A DNA stretch of 5,024 nt. It comes from an uncultured Ardenticatenia bacterium. GTDB lineage: Bacteria > Chloroflexota > Anaerolineae > Promineifilales > Promineifilaceae. The position numbers and the translations under genes were made by a program. Every line of letters starts with the position of its first letter. Position 1 is the stretch's first letter. The notes under the pieces were generated by a model. That model saw only the letters and a program-made list of their open reading frames with translations. It made no database searches and was not told where the DNA came from. The DNA lies in NCBI GenBank assembly GCA_937858165.1, contig CALLZA010000633.1, positions 1 through 5,024 of the forward strand, written 5' to 3'. This document shows positions 1-4,722 of the stretch, piece by piece.

Positions 1-119
1 TTTGTGTTCGCTTACCTTTGTGCCCTCTCGGTCTCCTGCTTCTTGTACGTCTGTATTCGGTATATCTCTGTGTCGTGACACAGCTATAGCTCTCTTAGTT
101 GACGTGTTTTTGTTTTTTT
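1..119. other. Non-genomic read-through noise at contig end
   Basis: This T-rich, low-complexity stretch lies outside a complete sequencing adapter, so it cannot be adjacent genomic DNA. Read on the minus strand it follows the distal end of the P5 oligo and begins with an A-rich run (complement of 103-120) before becoming apparently random. That is the usual pattern when a read runs past the end of a short library fragment. No coding or RNA feature is visible. It should be trimmed and not annotated. Confidence 0.9.
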
Positions 120-189
120 AATGATCCGGCGACCACCGAGATCTACACTAGATCGCTCGTCGGCAGCGTCAGATGTGTATAAGAGACAG
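120..189 (+). other. Illumina Nextera P5/i5 adapter with Tn5 mosaic end (contaminant)
   Basis: Four consecutive blocks match the Nextera i5 adapter. The P5 flow-cell sequence is at 120-148, with one mismatch at 126 (C where the oligo has A). The 8-nt index TAGATCGC at 149-156 matches the standard i5 index 501. The linker TCGTCGGCAGCGTC is at 157-170, and the 19-bp mosaic end AGATGTGTATAAGAGACAG is at 171-189. Order and spacing are exactly those of the synthetic oligo. This is library contamination, not a natural transposon end; genomic sequence begins at about 190. Confidence 0.98.
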
Positions 190-515
190 GTGTCCGGCGC
201 GGCGAAAAGAACCACATCTTTCCCTTCCAGAATAGCGCTGACGTCTTCTTCAATTCGGCGTTGGTCTATGAGCTGTCGGCCCTGAAGCCGCTAGCCGAGC
301 CGCTGCTGATGCAAGTGGAGACGGGCACGCCGGAGCGGCTGGAAGCCAACCGCCTGATGGCCTTTTTGCAGTGGTTCGAGCCGCTGCCAGAGGCCGACCT
401 GCGCTACGTCGCCAACGATTCGATCTTGCGCGAGTTCATCGGCGGGTCGGTGCTGGACACATTCCACCCCAGCCACTGGTATGCAACCGAGGCGACGGCC
501 GAACGTATATCCTGA
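190..515 (+). CDS. Nucleoside (uridine) kinase-family protein, C-terminal fragment
   Basis: The frame is open from the adapter junction (first whole codon at 192) to TGA at 513-515, giving about 107 residues of the C-terminus. It reads RRGEKNHIFPFQNSADVFFN, continues through SALVYELSALKPLAEPLL, and ends near NDSILREFIGGS. From memory of the family, this resembles the tail of bacterial uridine kinase/phosphoribulokinase-like 'nucleoside kinase' proteins of about 550 aa. Those carry an N-terminal TGS/threonyl-tRNA-synthetase-like part and a central P-loop kinase that phosphorylates nucleosides with ATP. The P-loop and all N-terminal domains are missing because the contig ends here, so catalytic residues cannot be checked. 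A TTG at 261 is an internal Leu codon and not a start. The gene lies 14 nt upstream of the ArsA-family gene on the same strand, so co-transcription is likely. Family call fairly sure; substrate unknown. Confidence 0.75.
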
Positions 516-529
516 AGAAGGAGACCTTC
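515..529 (+). promoter_or_regulatory. Shine-Dalgarno site for the ArsA-family gene
   Basis: AAGGAG at 518-523, inside the purine run AAGAAGGAGA, lies 6 nt before ATG 530. It begins right after the stop codon of the upstream kinase fragment. This site fixes the start at 530 rather than at an upstream in-frame codon (371), which would overlap the kinase gene by 145 nt. It is the only strong Shine-Dalgarno in the window. Confidence 0.85.
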
Positions 530-1723
530 ATGCGTATTATCTTGTATCTGGGTAAGGGCGGCGTCGGCAAGACGACCGTCGCCGCGGCTACGGCGCTACG
601 TAGCGCGCAATTGGGTTATAAGACGCTCGTAGCCAGCACCGACATCGCCCACAGCCTGGCCGATTCGCTCGATGTGCCGCTAGGGCCGTCGCCGATGCAG
701 GTGGCCGACAATCTCTGGGCGCAGGAGATCAGCGTCGTTGCCGACATCCACAACTACTGGGGCACGTTGCAGGGGTTCATGGCCAACATGATCAGCGGGC
801 CGGGCATCAGCAACGTGGTGGCCGATGAGCTGTCAGCCTTTCCCGGCATGGATGAGATCGTCAGCCTGCTGCACATCAACAAGCAGGCCAAGGAGCGCGA
901 GTTCGAGCGGGTGATCATTGACGCCGCGCCGACGGGCGAGACGATCCGCCTGTTGACCATGCCCGACACCTTTCGCTGGTACGCCGGCCACGTCAGCAAG
1001 CTGGAGTCCGCTTTCCTCATGCGCGCCCTGAAGCCGTTTGCCGGCAAGCTGTTGCAAGGGCCGTCGGAGGTGCTGGAGGCGATCAGCAACCTCGACGCGG
1101 CCACGGCCGACCTGCGAGCCACACTCAGCGACCCGTCAGTCAGCAGCTATCGCGTCGTTTTGCAGCCGGAGAAGATGGTCATGCGCGAGGCGGAGCGGGC
1201 CATCAGCTATCTGGGGTTGTTCAACTATCCGGTCGATAGCGTCATCATCAACCGCATCTTGCCGGAGTCGGTCGACGACAGTGAGTTCTATCGCCAGCGG
1301 CGGGAGATTCAGGCCAAGTACATCGAACTGATCGAGAATAACTTCCGCCCGCTACCGCTGTGGTACGCTCCCTACTACGCCCATGAGGTCGTCGGGCTGG
1401 AGGCGCTGGCCCAACTGGCCGCCGATTGCTTCGGCTCCAGCGACCCGGGCGAGATTTTCTACCGCGGCATCTTGCAGGAGATCATCGACACGGGCGACGG
1501 CGGCTATCTGTTGCGGTTGCCCATCCCATTCATCGGCCGCGACGACGTTCGCCTGCGCAAGCGGGGCGATGAGCTTTTTATCACCATCGGCAACTTCAAG
1601 CGCGAGATGATGTTGCCCACTGTGTTGGCCAAGCGGCGCGCGGGGGGTGGTCGATTGCGCGACGGAATGCTGGAGATCACCTTCTTGCCCGGCGAGCCGG
1701 AGCCAGCGAACGGGCCAGCCTAG
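530..1723 (+). CDS. ArsA/Get3-family ATPase with C-terminal HSP20-like domain
   Basis: 397 aa, ATG 530 to TAG 1721. Residues 1-45 carry the deviant Walker A GKGGVGKTT (8-16), with the signature Lys9, and a switch I-like STDIAHSLAD (36-45), where the family normally has STDPAHSLSD. Switch II is DAAPTGET (131-138), followed by RLLTMP. A later VDSVIINRILPE segment fits the family's nucleotide-contacting Asn-Arg loop. From about residue 323 to 390 a beta-rich tail (GGYLLRLPIPFIG, DELFITIGNFKREM, GMLEITF) fits the ArsA HSP20-like domain. There is a single Arg/Lys-rich ATPase half, as in one ArsA repeat or a Get3 monomer, so it probably works as a cytosolic dimer. Only one Cys is present (AADCFGSS), so the metalloid-binding Cys triad of true ArsA and the CxxC of Get3 are both absent. 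Arsenite efflux is therefore unlikely, and no ArsB, ArsR or ArsC gene is nearby. Client or membrane-protein targeting is possible but unproven. Confidence 0.9.
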   Translation: MRIILYLGKGGVGKTTVAAATALRSAQLGYKTLVASTDIAHSLADSLDVPLGPSPMQVADNLWAQEISVVADIHNYWGTLQGFMANMISGPGISNVVADELSAFPGMDEIVSLLHINKQAKEREFERVIIDAAPTGETIRLLTMPDTFRWYAGHVSKLESAFLMRALKPFAGKLLQGPSEVLEAISNLDAATADLRATLSDPSVSSYRVVLQPEKMVMREAERAISYLGLFNYPVDSVIINRILPESVDDSEFYRQRREIQAKYIELIENNFRPLPLWYAPYYAHEVVGLEALAQLAADCFGSSDPGEIFYRGILQEIIDTGDGGYLLRLPIPFIGRDDVRLRKRGDELFITIGNFKREMMLPTVLAKRRAGGGRLRDGMLEITFLPGEPEPANGPA

Positions 1724-1749
1724 CGCGCCAAACCTCCTCAGAAGAAGCA

Positions 1750-1797
1750 TCCACAGATTACACAGATTCAACTCTAAGAATCTGTGTAATCTGTGGA
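1750..1797. terminator. Perfect 20-bp hairpin between convergent genes, possible terminator
   Basis: The arms 1750-1769 and 1778-1797 are perfect inverted repeats around an 8-nt loop (1770-1777). On the + strand the stem is followed within 2 nt by five Ts (1800-1804), so it could end transcription of the ArsA-family gene, whose stop lies 26 nt upstream. The minus side lacks a T-run, so termination of the convergent flippase gene is less supported. The stem is AT-rich compared with its GC-rich surroundings. Each arm has a 9-nt internal period (CCACAGATT then ACACAGATT), which suggests a dispersed genomic repeat rather than a purpose-built terminator. Confidence 0.7.
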
Positions 1798-1807
1798 CAT
1801 TTTTCGT

Positions 1808-2827
1808 TCAAGAAGCCTTATTGGCTTTGCGGACTTTGCGCCTTTGCGTGATCTCTTTGAAATCCAGAACTGTTGCCAGATAGACCGGCGCGCCCAGCAG
1901 ACTGGCGACGCGCTCCAGGCCGAAGACCAGTAGCGTCAGCGCCACCGCCTGCTCCGGGGCCAGCCCCGCGCCGGCAAACAGCGCCGGGGCCACGCTCTCG
2001 CGCACGCCTAGCCCGCCAATCGACGGCACCAGCAGGGCCAGCGACATGATCGGCACGACCAGCAAGTAGTAGCCGAAGGGCACGCTCAGCCCCAGGGCGC
2101 GGCCGGTAGTGGCCCACCAGCCGACCTGCATCAGATTGAAGCCGATGGACACCAGCAGCGCGGCCGCCGCCGGCCGCCGGCCGCAGCGGTGGATGGTCGT
2201 CGTCAGCCGGTCGAGGAAGCCGCCGCCGGCCACGCGCAGCGCCGCCGGCAGCCGGTTGACCACGCCGCGCAGCAGTCGCCCCTCGATGAGCGCCAGGCCA
2301 CCCACCAGACCGACGGCACAGATGAGGCCAATCGTCCAGGCCAGTTGCGGCGGGAAGTCGTCCGGGCGGAAGGGTAGGAGGGCGAGGGCCATGCCGAACA
2401 GGGCCATCAGCCCCGTCAGCCGGTCGAGAAAGACCGTGCCCGCGGCCACGCCGGAGTCTACGTTCTGGGCAGCCTCGGCCGCGCGCACTACGTCGCCGCC
2501 CAGCCCCGACGGCAGGAAAGCGTTGAAGAAGCTGCCCACGAGATAAAGCTCGACGAGGCGACCGAAGCGGATGGACGAGCCGACGCCGTGCAGGACGAGA
2601 TGCCAACGGTAGGCACGCACGATGAGGCTGAGGGCGATGAGCGCCGCGCCGGCGGCCATCCAGCCGAGGCGGACAGTGCGCAGGGTGTCCAGCAGGGCGC
2701 GAAAGTCGAGGCCGCGCAGGACGAGGTAAAGCCCCAGCGCGGTGACGGCGATCTTGAGCAGCGCCATAAGCCGCTGGCGGGCTGGTTGGCGCGCGGGCGG
2801 GGCGGGGGTGGCGGGCGCGGGGTCCAT
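1808..2827 (-). CDS. Flippase-like multi-pass membrane protein (UPF0104 / LPG synthase TM family)
   Basis: 339 aa, ATG at 2825-2827, TGA at 1808-1810. A Pro/Ala/Arg-rich N-terminus (1-20) precedes about eight hydrophobic segments (near 22-38, 54-72, 92-104, 126-152, 163-182, 220-240, 250-270 and 284-318). Family motifs are seen: RAYRWHLVL (71-79), GSFFNAFLPSGLGGDVVRA (98-116), DRLTGL (135-140) and PSIGGLGVRE (268-277). This pattern matches the AglD/YbhN/MprF-type membrane domain, linked in other proteins to moving or modifying lipid-linked sugars or aminoacyl lipids. No soluble transferase domain is attached, so the substrate is unknown. Its divergent position beside two GT-C glycosyltransferases suggests a role in envelope glycan assembly. 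Residues from about 325 on (EITQRRKVRKANKAS) are encoded by a dispersed CTTTGCG repeat and probably are not part of the ancestral protein. Met21 is an alternative start, but the promoter position favours Met1. Confidence 0.88.
   Translation of the reverse strand: MDPAPATPAPPARQPARQRLMALLKIAVTALGLYLVLRGLDFRALLDTLRTVRLGWMAAGAALIALSLIVRAYRWHLVLHGVGSSIRFGRLVELYLVGSFFNAFLPSGLGGDVVRAAEAAQNVDSGVAAGTVFLDRLTGLMALFGMALALLPFRPDDFPPQLAWTIGLICAVGLVGGLALIEGRLLRGVVNRLPAALRVAGGGFLDRLTTTIHRCGRRPAAAALLVSIGFNLMQVGWWATTGRALGLSVPFGYYLLVVPIMSLALLVPSIGGLGVRESVAPALFAGAGLAPEQAVALTLLVFGLERVASLLGAPVYLATVLDFKEITQRRKVRKANKAS
1825..1848. repeat. CTTTGCG short-period repeat forming the 3' end of the flippase gene
   Basis: Three exact copies of CTTTGCG lie at 1825-1831, 1834-1840 and 1842-1848, spaced 9 and 8 nt. 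The same heptamer occurs at 2939-2945 and 2957-2963, and its complement at 2896-2902. On the minus strand the array is read as CGCAAAG units and translates into the basic tail ITQRRKVRKA of the flippase-like protein. Confidence 0.75.
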
Positions 2828-2864
2828 CGGGGACGATTGTAGTCCAGTCCGGCGCGTTCGTCAT
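2828..2864 (-). promoter_or_regulatory. Promoter candidate for the flippase-like gene, leaderless layout
   Basis: On the minus strand, ATGACG (2859-2864; 4 of 6 matches to TTGACA) is followed by a 17-nt spacer and TACAAT (2836-2841; 5 of 6 matches to TATAAT). Only 8 nt separate the -10 from ATG 2827, so a normally placed transcription start would fall at or next to the A of the start codon. No Shine-Dalgarno is present. A leaderless mRNA is inferred, not shown. Confidence 0.5.
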
Positions 2865-2891
2865 GCAGGGTCATGGCAAAGCTGGTATGAG

Positions 2892-2967
2892 CTCACGCAA
2901 AGATCGCCAAGAACGCTAAGTACGCCAAAAAGACCTCTCTTTGCGTACTTAGCGTTCTTTGCGTGAG
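2892..2967. repeat. Imperfect inverted repeat built of 9-nt CGCNAAGNN units
   Basis: The left arm (2892-2925) starts CTCACGCAAAG and holds four 9-nt units: CGCAAAGAT, CGCCAAGAA, CGCTAAGTA and CGCCAAAAA. The right arm (2943-2967) is the reverse complement of the left arm except that one 9-nt block (2903-2911) is missing. Paired blocks are 2892-2902 with 2957-2967, and 2912-2925 with 2943-2956, around a 17-nt centre. In RNA it would form a long stem with a 9-nt bulge. It sits between two divergent genes, just upstream of the TATAAT of the + strand gene, and shares CTTTGCG with the array at 1825-1848. Confidence 0.85.
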
Positions 2968-2973
2968 GTACTC

Positions 2974-2985
2974 TATAATGGCGGC
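2974..2985 (+). promoter_or_regulatory. Consensus -10 box directly before the glycosyltransferase start
   Basis: A perfect TATAAT at 2974-2979 is followed by GGCGGC and then ATG 2986. Transcription starting 7 nt after the -10 would begin on the start codon, giving a leaderless message. There is no Shine-Dalgarno between the box and the ATG. No good -35 is visible at 16-18 nt; the best is TTAGCG (2949-2954) at a 19-nt spacing, inside the right arm of the inverted repeat. Confidence 0.55.
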
Positions 2986-4722
2986 ATGATGCCTCAGACA
3001 GGCGGCGCGGCGGGAGAGATGCCGACTGCCCGGCGTGCCCACCAGCGCGTCTGGCCGGTGGTGGCGGCGGTGCTGCTGTTTTTCTTCCTGGCCCTCGACA
3101 GCGCCGTGGGCGACAGCCCGACGATGGACGAGCAGAACCACATCGCCCGCGGGTTGGCTTTTCTGCGCACCGGCGATCCGCGGCTTAGTCTGGAGCATCC
3201 ACCACTCATCAACGGGCTGAGCGCCCTGCCGCTGTTGACGATGCCGGAGTTGCGGCTGCCGACCGACCACCCCAGTTGGGAGCGGCGCGAAGGGTGGTAC
3301 GAGTTCGCCGATCTCTTCCTGTGGCAGTACAACCACGACGTTGAGCGTATTGTCTTTCTGGCGCGGCTGCCGATCGTTTTCCTGCTCATTGGTCTGGCGC
3401 TGGCCGGCTATCGCTGGGCCGCTCACCTGTGGCGCGGCGCGGCCGGGCCGGTGGCGCTGACGCTGTTGCTGTTCGAGCCGAACCTGCTGGCCCACGGCCG
3501 CTACGCCACGACCGATCTGGGCGGCACGCTGTTCACCTTTCTGGCGACCTTCTTTCTGTGGCGGTTGTGGCAAGAGCCGGGGCGCTGGAACTGGGCGCGC
3601 TGGGCGTGGGCGGCGCTGGCCGTCGGCCTGGCCTTTGGCAGCAAGATGTCGGCGTTGGGCTTCGCCGTGGTGTGGGGTGGGCTGGCTGTGCTGCCGCTCT
3701 ATCCGACGGGCGTCCGGCGCGCGGCGCAGGGGGCGGGGTGGCGGCTGGCGCAACTGGCGGCGGCCGGGGGGGCCGCGCTGCTGGTCGTGTGGGCGCTCTA
3801 CGGCTTCCAGTGGGGCGCGTTCGCCTTTATCTCACCGGAGTTGACGCCGCTCAACCGCTGGGCGGGACCGATGCCGACGTTCTGGGCTGGTGTGGAGCAG
3901 ATTGCGCTGCTCAGCGGCGGCGGCCGGGCGCAGTCGTTCCTGTTGGGCCGTTTCTCCGACACGGGCTTTGTGGCCTACTTTCCGGTGGCGTTCGCCGTCA
4001 AGACGCCCTTGGTCGTGCTGGCGGCCGTCGCTCTGGCCGCTGTGTTGTTCGTGCGCGACAGGCGCACCCGTCGCCGCGCCCTGTTCCTGCTACTGGCCGG
4101 GGCGCTGTTTTTTGGCCTGACGATGACCGGCGCGCTCAACATCGGCTATCGCCACGCCCTGCCAATGGTTCCCTACTTACTCGTACTGGCAGCCGGGCTG
4201 GGCGGGGCGAAAGCGAGGGAGCGGCGGCTGTTGGGTCGGCTGGCGTTGCCGCCGCGCCGCGTTGCCGCGGCCGTTGCCCTGTTGACTGTCGCCGTGGCGC
4301 TGTGGATTCACCCCCACTATCTCAGTTACTTCAATCCCATTGCCGGTGGCCCGGCCAACGGCTATCGCGTCCTCATCGATAGCAATGTCGATTGGGGGCA
4401 AGATCTGTTGCGGTTACGGGGCTGGATGAGTGATACGGGTGTGTCCCGTGTGCGGTTGGGCTGGTTCGGCACGGCCGACCCCGGCTACTACGCCATCCTC
4501 CACGAGCCGCTGCCGGGCCTCGGCCGCGACGCCTTCTTCCGGCTGTGGTGGGACGTGCCCTTCGACCCGGCCCAGCCGGAGCCGGGTGTCTACGCCATCA
4601 GTGCCACCAGCCTGTGGGAGACTCCGCTACGGCCGGAGGAGAAGCGTGTCTACGCCTGGTTTCGCGCCCGCCAACCCTCGGCCCGCGTCGGCTACTCCAT
4701 CCTGATCTATGATGTCCGGTAA
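2986..4722 (+). CDS. GT-C glycosyltransferase, PMT/ArnT-like membrane protein
   Basis: 578 aa from ATG 2986 (a second in-frame ATG is at 2989) to TAA 4720. A short cytosolic N-terminus precedes TM1 (about 22-40), then a first extracytoplasmic loop with the acidic pair Asp48-Glu49 (TMDEQNHIARG) and EHPPL (70-74). This is the layout of GT-C enzymes that take a sugar from a polyprenyl-phosphate donor on the outer face of the membrane. About ten or more hydrophobic segments follow. Near the C-terminus YLSYFNPIAGGPANGYRVL and DSNVDWGQDL form a conserved block that I recall from PMT_2/family 39-like bacterial proteins. Donor and acceptor cannot be read from sequence. A TTG at 2959 would extend the frame but lies inside the repeat and upstream of the -10 box, so ATG 2986 is preferred. 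The stop overlaps the start of a second GT-C gene, which suggests an operon. Confidence 0.9.
   Translation: MMPQTGGAAGEMPTARRAHQRVWPVVAAVLLFFFLALDSAVGDSPTMDEQNHIARGLAFLRTGDPRLSLEHPPLINGLSALPLLTMPELRLPTDHPSWERREGWYEFADLFLWQYNHDVERIVFLARLPIVFLLIGLALAGYRWAAHLWRGAAGPVALTLLLFEPNLLAHGRYATTDLGGTLFTFLATFFLWRLWQEPGRWNWARWAWAALAVGLAFGSKMSALGFAVVWGGLAVLPLYPTGVRRAAQGAGWRLAQLAAAGGAALLVVWALYGFQWGAFAFISPELTPLNRWAGPMPTFWAGVEQIALLSGGGRAQSFLLGRFSDTGFVAYFPVAFAVKTPLVVLAAVALAAVLFVRDRRTRRRALFLLLAGALFFGLTMTGALNIGYRHALPMVPYLLVLAAGLGGAKARERRLLGRLALPPRRVAAAVALLTVAVALWIHPHYLSYFNPIAGGPANGYRVLIDSNVDWGQDLLRLRGWMSDTGVSRVRLGWFGTADPGYYAILHEPLPGLGRDAFFRLWWDVPFDPAQPEPGVYAISATSLWETPLRPEEKRVYAWFRARQPSARVGYSILIYDVR

Noticed and set aside
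171..189. 19-bp Tn5-type mosaic end as a natural transposon terminus
   Set aside because: It is directly joined to the synthetic Nextera linker, index and P5 sequence, so it comes from library preparation.
371..529. Upstream in-frame extension of the ArsA-family gene giving a 450-aa product
   Set aside because: It would overlap the kinase coding region in another frame and add an Arg-rich, family-foreign N-terminus; AAGGAG at 518-523 and the P-loop placed right after ATG 530 support the shorter form.
1818..2864. 348-aa minus-strand open frame overlapping the flippase-like gene
   Set aside because: Its translation is Arg/Pro/Ala-rich with no membrane pattern or motifs, as expected for a shadow frame in GC-rich DNA; the 1808-2827 frame has clear family motifs.
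1724..2985. CRISPR array formed by the short repeats in the spacers
   Set aside because: Units are 7-9 nt and contiguous, with no 25-40-nt repeats, unique spacers or cas genes.
2983..2993. GGCATGATGCC dyad over the start codons as an operator
   Set aside because: Arms of only 5 bp are too short to be meaningful, and the dyad partly arises from the tandem ATG codons.
2893..3753. 286-aa minus-strand open frame opposite the first glycosyltransferase
   Set aside because: It has a Gln/Arg-rich low-complexity translation, lies antisense to a well-supported membrane protein, and begins or ends in repeat sequence.
3429..4382. 317-aa plus-strand open frame inside the first glycosyltransferase
   Set aside because: It is a Gly/Arg/Ala-rich shadow frame with no recognisable domain, fully inside the GT-C gene.
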